A program made the translations under genes and the position numbers. A DNA stretch of 64,000 nucleotides, taken from positions 310,001 to 374,000 of the forward strand of contig JAPWJW010000001.1 in the NCBI GenBank assembly GCA_028283825.1, in the 5' to 3' direction. The notes under the pieces were generated by a model. That model was given only the letters and a program-made list of their open reading frames with translations. It was not told where the DNA came from and ran no database searches. This document shows, piece by piece, positions 9,115 through 18,421 of the stretch (positions within the stretch are counted from its first letter, which is position 1; every line of letters starts with the position of its first letter). Source of the stretch: Azospirillaceae bacterium (GTDB lineage Bacteria; Pseudomonadota; Alphaproteobacteria; Azospirillales; Azospirillaceae).

Positions 9115-9827
9115 GCCGCGCCATACTCGTCACAGGCGCCAACCGCGGCATCGGGCTGGAGCATGTGCGCCAGGCCCTGGCGGCGGGGGAGACGGTGATC
9201 GCCACCTGTCGCCGCCCGGCCGAGGCGGCGGCCCTGGCCGACCTGCACGCCGCCTATCCGGACCAGATGCGGATCGAGGCGCTGGACGTGAATGATGGTG
9301 CCTCCATCGACGCCCTGGCGGCCCGGCTGTCGGACACGCCCATCGACATGCTGTTGAACAATGCCGGCATCTATGGCGGCAGCTGGGCCAGCGGTGGCGA
9401 GCGCCAGACCGTCCAGGGCATGGACTATGATTTGTGGGAGGAGATGATGCGCATCAACGTCATCGCCCCCTTCCGCCTGACCGCCCGACTGATGCCCAGC
9501 CTGCTGCTGGGGCGGGAACGGCTGGTGGTGATGATGTCGTCCGACCTCGGCTCCATCACCAACAACACCCATGGCACCTCACACGCCTACCGCTCCAGCA
9601 AGGCGGCGCTGAACATGCTGACCAAGGGTCTGGCCATCGACCTGCACCAACAGGGCGTGAAGGTCATCGCCATGGCGCCGGGCTGGACCAAGACGGACCT
9701 GGGCGGCGACGGTGCGGTGTGGGAGGTGGACGACAGCGTGCGCCGCCAGCGCGCCGTGCTGGCCGGCGCCGCCGGGATCGCCAGCGGCACCTTCGTCAAC
9801 CTGCTGGGCGAAGCCGTCGCCTGGTGA
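9111..9827 (+). CDS. Short-chain dehydrogenase/reductase (SDR)
   Basis: A 238-residue classical SDR. Cofactor motif TGANRGIG near the N-terminus, NNAG (in LLNNAGIYG), the catalytic serine in MMSSDLGS and YRSSK as the catalytic YxxxK. The ATG overlaps the upstream fusion gene stop as ATGA, so the two are translated together and probably act on the same pathway: a hydrolase-MDR fusion plus an SDR suggests modification of a small carbonyl or enoyl compound. Substrate cannot be assigned. Confidence 0.92.
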   Translation: MSRAILVTGANRGIGLEHVRQALAAGETVIATCRRPAEAAALADLHAAYPDQMRIEALDVNDGASIDALAARLSDTPIDMLLNNAGIYGGSWASGGERQTVQGMDYDLWEEMMRINVIAPFRLTARLMPSLLLGRERLVVMMSSDLGSITNNTHGTSHAYRSSKAALNMLTKGLAIDLHQQGVKVIAMAPGWTKTDLGGDGAVWEVDDSVRRQRAVLAGAAGIASGTFVNLLGEAVAW

Positions 9828-9828
9828 A

Positions 9829-10812
9829 TTAGCCAGCCTCACCCAGCACCTGGGCGTAGAAGGCCGGGTCGACATTGCCGCCGGACAGCACCACGGCGAT
9901 GGTGCGGCCGGCGGTTTCCACCTTGCCGGACAGCAAGGCCGCCAGGGCCGCGGCCCCGCCCGGTTCCACCACCAGCTTCAGGTTGGCGGCGGCGAAGCGC
10001 ATGGCGGCCCGCACCTCCTCCTCCGTCACCACCAGGCCGGGGCCCAGCAGGGCCTGGGCCAGGGGGAAGGTGATGGTGCCGGGGATGGACGCCAGCAGGG
10101 CGTCGCACGACGATTTCCCGCCGGGCACGTTGGACAGCCGCTCACCGGCGGCCAGCGACCGCGCCATGTCGTCGAAGCCCTCAGGCTCCGCCGTGTGCAC
10201 GCGGGCATCGGGGAAGGTCTGCTTCAGGCCCAGCGCTGTGCCGGTGGCCAGGCCCCCACCGCTGCAATTCACCAGGCAGGCATCCACGGTCAGGCCCAGG
10301 GCGGCGGCCTGGCGGCCGATCTCCAGCCCCACGGTGCCCTGGCCGGCGATGATGTGCACGTCGTCGTATGAGGGCACCAGCACGGCACCGGTGCGGGTGC
10401 TAAGCTCGCGCCCGATGACCTCGCGATCCTCGGTCAGGCGATCGTAGAAGACGATCTCGGCCCCCAGCGCGCGGGTCCCGGCCGCCTTCACCGCCGGGGC
10501 GTCAGCCGGCATGACGATGGTGGCCTTGGTGCCCACCAGGCGTGCGGCCGCCGCCACCCCCTGGGCGTGGTTGCCGGATGACCAGGCGACGACGCCGCGC
10601 GCCCGTTCATCCTCAGTCAGGCGGCCCAGGCGGTTGTAGGCGCCGCGGAACTTGAAGGACCCGGTGCGTTGCAGCACCTCGGGCTTCAGCAGCACGCGAG
10701 CCCCCACGGCGGCATCCAGCGCCGCGTTGGTGATCAGCGGCGTCGCCACCGCCTTGCCCGCCAGCAGCTGCGCCGCCGATTCAATGTCCGCACCGGTGAC
10801 CGCCAAGCCCAT
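9829..10812 (-). CDS. PLP-dependent threonine/serine dehydratase family protein
   Basis: A 327-residue fold-type II PLP enzyme. The lysine motif TGSFKFRGA is present, with SSGNHAQGVA for phosphate and substrate binding and a glycine-rich SGGGLATG loop. Such enzymes deaminate L-threonine or serine to 2-oxo acids; without a C-terminal ACT domain it resembles the catabolic or short biosynthetic type. The ATG at 10812 is chosen because GAGGGG lies just upstream. It sits about 80 nt downstream of the last efflux permease on the same strand, so it may be read from that operon's transcript, though no functional link is evident. Its 3' end faces the SDR gene. Confidence 0.9.
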   Translation of the reverse strand: MGLAVTGADIESAAQLLAGKAVATPLITNAALDAAVGARVLLKPEVLQRTGSFKFRGAYNRLGRLTEDERARGVVAWSSGNHAQGVAAAARLVGTKATIVMPADAPAVKAAGTRALGAEIVFYDRLTEDREVIGRELSTRTGAVLVPSYDDVHIIAGQGTVGLEIGRQAAALGLTVDACLVNCSGGGLATGTALGLKQTFPDARVHTAEPEGFDDMARSLAAGERLSNVPGGKSSCDALLASIPGTITFPLAQALLGPGLVVTEEEVRAAMRFAAANLKLVVEPGGAAALAALLSGKVETAGRTIAVVLSGGNVDPAFYAQVLGEAG

Positions 10813-10893
10813 GACCCATCCCCTCATCCGAATCCGGGCCACAGGCTGGCATCGACGGGGCCGCTCACGCAAGCGGGCCGGTGCGGATGCCCG

Positions 10894-13323
10894 CTATTCG
10901 TACCGGAGCGCGTCCACCGGCCGCGCCGCCGCCACGCGGGCGGCGTGCCCCGCCACCGTCACCCAGGCGATCAACAGAGCCGACAGGCCGACAGCGGCGA
11001 AGACCAGGGGGTTCAGGGAGATATGCAGCACGAAGCCCGCCAACCAATGTCGCAGCTGCCACCAAGCCAGCGGCCAGGCGATCAGGTTGGCCAGCAGGAC
11101 GGGCTTGGAGAACTGCCAGACCAGCAGACGGATGATATCGACCACATTGGCGCCCATGACCTTGCGCAGGCCGATTTCCTTCGTGCGGCGTTCGGCGGTG
11201 AAGGCCGCCAGGCCAAACAGGCCCAGACAGGCGATGACCAAGGCCAGGCCGGTGAAGACACCCAGCAGCAGGGCCCGGCGGTGTTCATCCTCATACTGGT
11301 CCGCCAGCCTGTCCGTCAGGAAAGCGCGGACCATGGGCGCGTCGGGATACATGCCCCGCCAGAGCGCGTCGATGGCGTCCAGCGTGGCCAGGCCGGCGCC
11401 AGCAGCCAGCCGAACCGCCAAGGTCCGCTCATCCTCGGGATCCAGGACATAGACCACCGGCTGCGCCGCCATGCGGGCATCGGTGTAACGCACCTCATCC
11501 ACCACACCAACGATGGTCAGCGGATAGTCCTTGCCGAAGACCACCGTCTTGCCCACGGCATCCCGCGCGGTGGCGAAACCCATGCGCCGGGCCGCGTCCA
11601 AGGACAGGACGGTCGTCCTTCCCGCCGGGTACCGGTCGTTTTGCGCGTCCGCCCGCACCGCGTCCGCAGGCGACATAGCGTCGAACAGACGTCCGGCCAA
11701 CAGATGCACGTCCAACGTCTTCAGGACGTCGTAGTCCACCGTTTCCGTCCGCAGCGTCACTGATCCATGGTCGGGCGCGTCGGGCCGGCGGAAACTTTGA
11801 TGATCCTCATCGCCATCGCCCGGCATGTCGTGCGCCCCACCGGCTGCCGTGACGCCCTCCAGGCGCACCACCTGCTCACGAAAAGCCTTGAGCCGGGGCG
11901 GCTGCTCCTCAGGCCGGGGGAAACTGTCCCGCACGACCATCACACCATCGGGGCGAAAGCCGAGTGCCTGGAAACCGGCGTAGCGCGTTTGCTGAAAGAT
12001 GACGATGGCGGCGATGCCCAGCGCGATGCACGCGGCGAACTGGAAAACCACCAGGCCCGTGCGGAAGCTGGCGCCAAGGGCAACCCCTTCCTTCTTCAAC
12101 AGGGTGGTGGGGGCCGGGCGCGAAAGAACCAAGGCGGGGTAGAGTCCGCCCAGCAGGCCGACGGCGATGGCCCCGAAGACGTTGGCCGCCAGCAGCCAGG
12201 GGCTGACCAGGAAATCCATGTCCATACGAATATCCAGGACCCGCAAGAGGCCGGGCATGGCCAGTTCCAGCAGCGCCTGACCGACCACCATGGCGACCAA
12301 CGCCAGCAACACGGATTCCAGCAAAAATTGCGCCGCCACGGCCCGCCGCGCGGCACCCAGAACCTTGCGCACCGCCACCTCCTTAACCCGCAGGGTGGAA
12401 CGGGCGGTGGACAGGTTGACGAAGTTGGCGATAGCGATCAGCAGCACCATGGCCGCGACACCCAGAAAACCCTGAACACCGGCGCCGCCATTTCCCGGTT
12501 CAAGATGGATGCGCCGCAAGGGAAGCAGCGAAAGGGCGACAGTCCCCTTCCCGGTTGCGGTATCGAGGTAATCGGGAAAATGGGCGGCCAGAAAGGCGGG
12601 GAAGCGCGCCGCCAACGCCGATGGATCGGCGCCCGGCCGAAGTAGGACATAGGTTTCGACGAAATAACTGTCCCAGATCGTCGCCCGGCGGGCCAATACG
12701 TCATCGACACCGGTGTTCAGCCGGGTGTCCAGACGCGTGATCAGATCCCCCATCAACTGGCTGTTGCTGGGCCGGTCGCGCATCACCCCCGTGATCGTCA
12801 GGCTGGTGCCCGACGCCAGGGCCAGGACGCGGCCCACGGCATCTGGGGTTCCGAAATACTTGCGCGCCAGCCGTTCGGTCAACACGGCGGTACCCGGCCG
12901 ATCCAGCGCCCCCGCCGCGTCACCGGCCAGGAAGGGGGAATTGAACAAACGGAAATAGTCGGCATCGACCATGGCCACGACCTCCGAGAAGGAGGTGCCG
13001 TCCCGCACCACCGCCAGGCGTTCGTAATCCACCCGCACCGTCCGCTCGATTTCCGGACAATCGCCCGAGAGCGGGGCCGCCATGGGCAGTGACGTGACCG
13101 GATAGGACACCGGCGGCCGACCCTTCACATACTCCGTGAGCCCAAGCCGATAAATGCGGCCGGCGTCGCGGAAGAAGCCGTCGTAATGCGTCTCATGCCA
13201 GACGAACAGGCCGATCATGGACGCCGCCGCCAAGCCCAGTGCCAGGCCCATGACATTCAAGGCGGTATGGAGCCGCTGACGCAGCAGGATACGCAGGGCG
13301 ATGGCAAAAAGGTGTCGCAGCAT
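10894..13323 (-). CDS. MacB/FtsX-type ABC permease, copy D (last of the array)
   Basis: About 809 residues: an N-terminal helix, a large periplasmic domain, three FtsX helices (with REVAVRK-like EVAVRKVLGA), a middle helix, a second periplasmic domain and a second FtsX helix set containing RTKEIGLRKVMGA. It ends in ...VDALRYE like its neighbours. It is a permease without an ATPase domain; the ATPase is the separate gene at 22013. The ATG at 13323 lies 7 nt after the stop of copy C, so the genes are one operon. Such systems act on peptides, lipids or macrolide-like compounds with a periplasmic adaptor. Confidence 0.9.
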   Translation of the reverse strand: MLRHLFAIALRILLRQRLHTALNVMGLALGLAAASMIGLFVWHETHYDGFFRDAGRIYRLGLTEYVKGRPPVSYPVTSLPMAAPLSGDCPEIERTVRVDYERLAVVRDGTSFSEVVAMVDADYFRLFNSPFLAGDAAGALDRPGTAVLTERLARKYFGTPDAVGRVLALASGTSLTITGVMRDRPSNSQLMGDLITRLDTRLNTGVDDVLARRATIWDSYFVETYVLLRPGADPSALAARFPAFLAAHFPDYLDTATGKGTVALSLLPLRRIHLEPGNGGAGVQGFLGVAAMVLLIAIANFVNLSTARSTLRVKEVAVRKVLGAARRAVAAQFLLESVLLALVAMVVGQALLELAMPGLLRVLDIRMDMDFLVSPWLLAANVFGAIAVGLLGGLYPALVLSRPAPTTLLKKEGVALGASFRTGLVVFQFAACIALGIAAIVIFQQTRYAGFQALGFRPDGVMVVRDSFPRPEEQPPRLKAFREQVVRLEGVTAAGGAHDMPGDGDEDHQSFRRPDAPDHGSVTLRTETVDYDVLKTLDVHLLAGRLFDAMSPADAVRADAQNDRYPAGRTTVLSLDAARRMGFATARDAVGKTVVFGKDYPLTIVGVVDEVRYTDARMAAQPVVYVLDPEDERTLAVRLAAGAGLATLDAIDALWRGMYPDAPMVRAFLTDRLADQYEDEHRRALLLGVFTGLALVIACLGLFGLAAFTAERRTKEIGLRKVMGANVVDIIRLLVWQFSKPVLLANLIAWPLAWWQLRHWLAGFVLHISLNPLVFAAVGLSALLIAWVTVAGHAARVAAARPVDALRYE

Positions 13324-13330
13324 GATGCCC

Positions 13331-15793
13331 TTACTCGTACCGCAGCGCGTCAACCGGCCGCGCCGCCGCCACGCGGGCGGCATGCCCCGCCACCGTGGCC
13401 CAGGCGATCAGCAGCGCCGATAGGCCGGCGGCGGCGAAGACCAGGGGGTCCAGCTGGACGCGGTAGGCGAAGCCGCCCAGCCAGCGGCCCATCAGCACCC
13501 AGGCGACCGGCCACGCCACCAGATTAGCCACCAGCACGGGCTTGCTGAACTGCCATACCAGCAGGCGCACGATGTCGGCCACGGTGGCGCCCAGCACCTT
13601 GCGCAGGCCGATCTCCTTCGTGCGCCGTTCGGCGGTGAAGGCGGCCAGGCCGAATAGCCCCAAGCAGGCGATCAGGATGGCAAGGCCGGAGAACAGGGCC
13701 AGCAGGTCGCCCTGCCGCGCCTCGTCGGCATAAAGCTGGCGGATATGGTCGTCCAGGAACTCCCGCCTCAGCGGCAGGTCGGGGAACAGCTGGCGCCAGG
13801 TGTCGTCGATGGCCGCCAGGGTGGCGCCGTCGGCGTTGGGCGCCAGGCGCACCAGCAGGGCCGACAGTTCATCCCGCATGGCGAAGTACACTGTCGGCTC
13901 AAAACCCGACCGGGCGGTGCCGAACTGCACGTCATCGACCACGCCGATGACGGTCAGGACGGTGTCGCCGCCATACATCACCGTCCGCCCCACCGCCTGT
14001 TCCGCCGTGGCCAGGCCCAGGCGCCGCGCGGCGGTGATGGACAGCACGGCCGGGATGGCCGCATGGACGCCGCCGCTGGTCCCGGTGCGCAGCGCCGGCC
14101 GGCTGGTCAGGTCGCCGGGCCGCTGCCGGTCGAACAGGCGGCCGGCCAGCAGGGGAACGCCCAGGGTCTGCATATAATCCACATCCACCTGTTCGGTGCG
14201 GATCAGCAGGTCGGGCGTGCCGGCCGGCGTTTGCGGCAGGCGGTAGTTATTGGTCCATTCGCTATGGTCGCTGGGCAGGTTGGCCGTGGCCCCGGCAGCC
14301 GCCACGCCGGGGATGCGCAGCACCGCCTCACGCAGGGTCTGCACCCCCGCCTGGCCCGCCGGGCGGTCCAGCCCCCGCAGCACCAGCGCCCCGTCGGCCC
14401 GGAAACCCAGATCCTGGGTGCTGGCGTAGCGGGTCTGCTGCCCCATCACCAGGGTGGATATCACCAGGACGATGGCGGCGCTGAATTGCAACATCACCAG
14501 GACGGCACGCAGGCGCCCGCCCCCCGCCGCCCGCGCCTGGCGCAACAGGTCGGTGGGCCGGGGCCGCGACAGCACCAGGGCCGGGTATATGCCACCCAGC
14601 AGACCCACCAGCAGGGAAAGCGGCAGGGTCACGGCCATCAGCCAGGCGCCGGACAGGAAACCCGAATCCAACCGTGCGTCCAGCAAGGCCAGGAAGCGGG
14701 GCAGCGCCAATTCCACCAGCGCCAGGCCCAGTAGGCCGGCCACCAGCGCCAGCAGCACCGTTTCCAGCAGGAACTGCCCCACCAGCTGGCCGCGCCGGCC
14801 GCCCAGCGTCTTGCGCACCGCCACCTCCCGCGCCCTGAGCGCGCTACGGGCGGTCGCCAGGTTCACGAAGTTGACGACGGCGATGCCCAGCACCAGACAG
14901 GCCACGACCGCGAAGGTGGCCAGCGTGACGGGGGAGACGCCCAGGCCCTCCAGCGGATCGGTGTGCATGGCCGTCAGCGGTTGCAGTTCCAGCGTTTCCA
15001 CCAGGTCCGGCGCCACGTCGCCCAGCCCGGGGCGATAGGCGGCCAGCAGCGCGGGGAAACGGGGTGCCAAGGCAGCCGGGTCCACGCCCGGCTTCAGCAG
15101 GACGAAGGTTTGCATGAATTCACTGCGCCACTTGTCATCCTTGGCGGCGAAGTCGGCATCCCAACCGTCATTGAGGCGGGTCGTGATGTTGGTCCACAGG
15201 GTGACGGGGAATTCACGGGTGAATAGGGTGTTGGACGGCAGGTCGCGCACCACGCCGCTCACCACCAGGCCGACGCCGGAGGTCAAGGTCAGGGTGCGGC
15301 CCAGGGCGTCGGCGGTGCCGAAATGACGCCGCGCCTCGCTTTCCGTCAGCACCACGGTGCCGGGACGTTCAAGCGCCGTGGCCGGGTCACCCGCCAGGAA
15401 GGGGAAACCGAACAGGCGGAAGAAGGGCGCATCCACCAGGAAGATGCGCTGCTCCACCGGCGTGGGACCGTCGCGCAGCACGGTGGCGTGACGGACCACC
15501 CGCACCACCGTTTCCACCTCGCCCGCCAAATCCTGCGCCAGGGCGGGCCCCAGCGGCTTGGCCGTTTCCATGATGCGCTGGGTCGCATGCGCCGACTGCC
15601 GGGCCACGTTCAGCACGCGGAAGATGCGGCCGCCCTGTGGGTGGAAGCCGTCGAAATGCGTCTCATGCCAGACGTAGAGGCCCATCATGGCCGCCGTGGC
15701 GATGCCCAGCGCCAGGCCGGCCACATTCAGGGCGGTGTAGAGCCGCTGGCGCAGCAGCACGCGCATTGCGACCCGCAGATTATGAACCAACAT
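13331..15793 (-). CDS. MacB/FtsX-type ABC permease, copy C
   Basis: About 820 residues with the same two FtsX and two periplasmic domains as its neighbours; conserved blocks AREVAVRKTLGGRR in the first and RRTKEIGLRKVLGA in the second FtsX unit, C-terminus ...VDALRYE. GGGGAGG precedes the ATG at 15793, which is preferred over a GTG two codons earlier. Twelve nucleotides separate it from the stop of copy B. The periplasmic domains differ much more between copies than the membrane parts, suggesting divergence in partner or substrate recognition. Confidence 0.9.
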   Translation of the reverse strand: MLVHNLRVAMRVLLRQRLYTALNVAGLALGIATAAMMGLYVWHETHFDGFHPQGGRIFRVLNVARQSAHATQRIMETAKPLGPALAQDLAGEVETVVRVVRHATVLRDGPTPVEQRIFLVDAPFFRLFGFPFLAGDPATALERPGTVVLTESEARRHFGTADALGRTLTLTSGVGLVVSGVVRDLPSNTLFTREFPVTLWTNITTRLNDGWDADFAAKDDKWRSEFMQTFVLLKPGVDPAALAPRFPALLAAYRPGLGDVAPDLVETLELQPLTAMHTDPLEGLGVSPVTLATFAVVACLVLGIAVVNFVNLATARSALRAREVAVRKTLGGRRGQLVGQFLLETVLLALVAGLLGLALVELALPRFLALLDARLDSGFLSGAWLMAVTLPLSLLVGLLGGIYPALVLSRPRPTDLLRQARAAGGGRLRAVLVMLQFSAAIVLVISTLVMGQQTRYASTQDLGFRADGALVLRGLDRPAGQAGVQTLREAVLRIPGVAAAGATANLPSDHSEWTNNYRLPQTPAGTPDLLIRTEQVDVDYMQTLGVPLLAGRLFDRQRPGDLTSRPALRTGTSGGVHAAIPAVLSITAARRLGLATAEQAVGRTVMYGGDTVLTVIGVVDDVQFGTARSGFEPTVYFAMRDELSALLVRLAPNADGATLAAIDDTWRQLFPDLPLRREFLDDHIRQLYADEARQGDLLALFSGLAILIACLGLFGLAAFTAERRTKEIGLRKVLGATVADIVRLLVWQFSKPVLVANLVAWPVAWVLMGRWLGGFAYRVQLDPLVFAAAGLSALLIAWATVAGHAARVAAARPVDALRYE

Positions 15794-15805
15794 CGCCACC
15801 TCCCC

Positions 15806-18259
15806 TTATTCATACCGCAGCGCGTTGACCGGCCGGGCCGCCGCCACGCGCGCCGCGTGCCCCGCCACCGTCACCCAGGCGATCATCAACGCCGACAGCC
15901 CGGCGACGGCGAACACCAGCGGATTGATATCGACCCGGTAGACGAAGCCCGACAGCCAGCGGGCGGCGACGGCCCACGCGATGGGCCAGGCCACCAGGTT
16001 GGCTACCAGCACCGGCTTGCTGAACTGCCAGACCAGCAGGCGCACGATGTCCGCCACGGTGGCACCCAACACCTTGCGCAGCCCGATCTCCTTCGTGCGC
16101 CGCTGGGCGGTGAAGGCGGCCAGGCCGAATAGCCCCAGGCAGGCGATCAGGATGGCCAGGCCGGCGAAGGTGGCCAGCAGGACGGCCTGGTGTCGGTCGG
16201 CCGAATACGCCGCGCGGACGTTGTCGTCCATGAACTCCCGCTTCACCGGCAGGTCGGGGTAAAGCGCCTGCCAGGTCCGGTCAATGGCCGCCAGGGTGGC
16301 GGGACCGCTGCCGGCCGCCACCCGCACGGCCATGGTTTCCATCGCCTGGGGATAGATGACGTAGGCGGTGGGCTCCAAAACCTCGCGTGCCGTGCTGAAC
16401 TGCACGTCATCGACCACGCCGATGATGGTCAGGCCCGTGCGCTCCCCCATCACCAGGGTCCGGCCGATGGCCTGTTCCGGCGTGCCCAGGCCCAGGCGGG
16501 CCACGGTCAGGGCCGACAGGATGACACTGCCACCCAGAGGGGCATTGGGGTCTTCCGGCGGCTCGCCCCGGTCCAGGCGGGTATCCACGGCGTGGGCCGG
16601 GTCGAACAGCCGGCCGGCCAACAGGCGGATGCCCATGGTTTCCATGTAGCCCATGTCCACGCCCTCGGTCCGCAGGCGCAGCCAGCCCTCATGCGGCGCC
16701 TCCGGCAAATGGTAGGCGGAGAACCAGTCCGACCCGTCGGCCGGCGGCGCCTCCGTCCCGCCCGCCTGTTCCACGCCGGGCACGCGCAGCAGCGCCTGGC
16801 GCAGAGCATCCTGGTGGGCGTGGCCGGCGGGACTGTCCAGGCCCCGCAGCAGCACGACGTTCTCCGGCAGGAAGCCCAGGCGCTGGGTGGCGGCGTAGCG
16901 GGTCTGCTGCGCCATGATGGCGGTGGCGATCACCAGCACGATGGCGGCGGCGAACTGCACCACCACCAGCACGCCGCGCAGGGCGCCGCCCCGCATCATG
17001 CCCTCCCCGCCCCGCAGCAGGTCGGTCGGCAACGGCCGCGACAGGACCAGCGCCGGATACAGCCCGCCCAGCAGCCCGACCACCAGCACCAGGGGCAGCA
17101 GCACCGCCGCCACCCAGGCGCCGGACAGGAAGTGCTGGTCCATCCGCACGTCCAGCAGGGCCAGGAAGGACGGCATGGCCAGTTCCACCAGCGCCAGGGC
17201 CACCACGCCGGAAACCAACGCCAGCAGCACCGATTCCATCAGGAACTGCCCCACCAGATGCGCGCGCCGGCCGCCCAGCGTCTTGCGTACCGCCACCTCC
17301 CGCATCCGCAGGGACGAACGCGCGGTCGACAGGTTGATGAAGTTGACGATGGCGATGCCCAGGACCAGCAGCGCGATGCCCACGAAGGTGAACAGCAGGC
17401 TGAGCGGCACGCCATCCTCGCTGATGCCCTCGACATGGATGCGGGTCAGGGGTTGTAGGGCCTGGATGGCGACGGGCTGGCCGGTGGCGGCGTCCAGATA
17501 GTCCGTCATGCGGGCGGCCAGGAAACCGGGGAAGCGCGCCTGCAACTGGGTGGTGTCCACAGCGGGCTTCAGCAGGGCGTAGGTGCGCAGGAAGCTGTGC
17601 CCCCATTCACCGTCGGCGGTGGTGAACATCTCATCCCAGCCGTCGTTGAAGCGGGTCGCGATGTTGGTCACCATTTCCGGCCGCAGGACGGTGTTGGACG
17701 GCGGATCGCGCATCACGCCCGCCACCGTCAGCGTGACGCCGGAGGTGAGGGTCAGGCCCCGGCCCAGCGCCTCGCCCGTACCGAAATACTTGCGCGCCGC
17801 CGTCTCGGTCAGCACCACGGTGCCCGGCTGGGCGATGGCGGTTGCCGGGTCGCCTGAGAGGAAGGGCCAATCGAACAGGCGGAAATAGTCGGCGTCGGCC
17901 ACGGTGATTCGGGCCGCGAACACCGCGCCGTCGCGCCGCACCGCCACGCCGTGGCTCACCACCCGCACCACCGCCTCCATCTCCGGGAAGTCGCGGGCCA
18001 GGGCGGTACCCAGGGGCTTGGGCTGGGCCGCCACCGTCATGGGGGCGCCGCTGGGGGTGCGGTAGGTGCGCACGAGGCGGTAGATGCGGTCGCTGTGGCC
18101 GAAGAAGCCGTCATAGTGCATCTCATGCCAGACGCAGAGGCCGATCATGGCCGCCGTGGCGATGCCCAGCGCCAACCCCGCCACGTTCAGGGCAGTGTAC
18201 AGCCGTTGGCGCAGCAGCACCCGCACCGCCACCTTCAGGAAATTGCCCAGCATCCCCAT
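15806..18259 (-). CDS. MacB/FtsX-type ABC permease, copy B
   Basis: About 817 residues, same architecture as the other array members. REVAVRKTLGGRR and RRTKEIGLRKVLGA mark the two FtsX units, and the C-terminus is ...NALRYE. The ATG at 18259 is chosen because AAGGGGGA lies 7 nt upstream. It is preceded by the only sizeable gap in the operon (about 160 nt), which is filled with hairpins. Its N-terminal 40 residues are nearly identical to copy C, pointing to recent duplication or gene conversion. Confidence 0.9.
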   Translation of the reverse strand: MGMLGNFLKVAVRVLLRQRLYTALNVAGLALGIATAAMIGLCVWHEMHYDGFFGHSDRIYRLVRTYRTPSGAPMTVAAQPKPLGTALARDFPEMEAVVRVVSHGVAVRRDGAVFAARITVADADYFRLFDWPFLSGDPATAIAQPGTVVLTETAARKYFGTGEALGRGLTLTSGVTLTVAGVMRDPPSNTVLRPEMVTNIATRFNDGWDEMFTTADGEWGHSFLRTYALLKPAVDTTQLQARFPGFLAARMTDYLDAATGQPVAIQALQPLTRIHVEGISEDGVPLSLLFTFVGIALLVLGIAIVNFINLSTARSSLRMREVAVRKTLGGRRAHLVGQFLMESVLLALVSGVVALALVELAMPSFLALLDVRMDQHFLSGAWVAAVLLPLVLVVGLLGGLYPALVLSRPLPTDLLRGGEGMMRGGALRGVLVVVQFAAAIVLVIATAIMAQQTRYAATQRLGFLPENVVLLRGLDSPAGHAHQDALRQALLRVPGVEQAGGTEAPPADGSDWFSAYHLPEAPHEGWLRLRTEGVDMGYMETMGIRLLAGRLFDPAHAVDTRLDRGEPPEDPNAPLGGSVILSALTVARLGLGTPEQAIGRTLVMGERTGLTIIGVVDDVQFSTAREVLEPTAYVIYPQAMETMAVRVAAGSGPATLAAIDRTWQALYPDLPVKREFMDDNVRAAYSADRHQAVLLATFAGLAILIACLGLFGLAAFTAQRRTKEIGLRKVLGATVADIVRLLVWQFSKPVLVANLVAWPIAWAVAARWLSGFVYRVDINPLVFAVAGLSALMIAWVTVAGHAARVAAARPVNALRYE

Positions 18260-18315
18260 AGCGCGTTCCCCCTTATTCAATCGGGACCGATCAATCGTCC
18301 CCTCAGACGCCGGGC

Positions 18316-18417
18316 GCTGCCATACGGCAGCTTGGCTTCCTCACTGCGCCCTGCGGCGCTCGTTCCGGCGGACGCGGTCGCGTCCTACAACCGCATGAGG
18401 CCCTGCCTCATGCGGTT
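18316..18417. repeat. Cluster of four hairpins inside the permease operon
   Basis: Four perfect short palindromes follow each other: GCTGCC/GGCAGC (18316-18321/18326-18331), GCGCC/GGCGC (18346-18350/18355-18359), GGACGCG/CGCGTCC (18370-18376/18379-18385) and a 13-bp stem AACCGCATGAGGC with its complement (18389-18401/18405-18417). They lie just after the stop of permease A. This resembles a REP/BIME-type element and could stabilise the upstream mRNA or partly end transcription. Confidence 0.65.
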
Positions 18418-18421
18418 GGCT

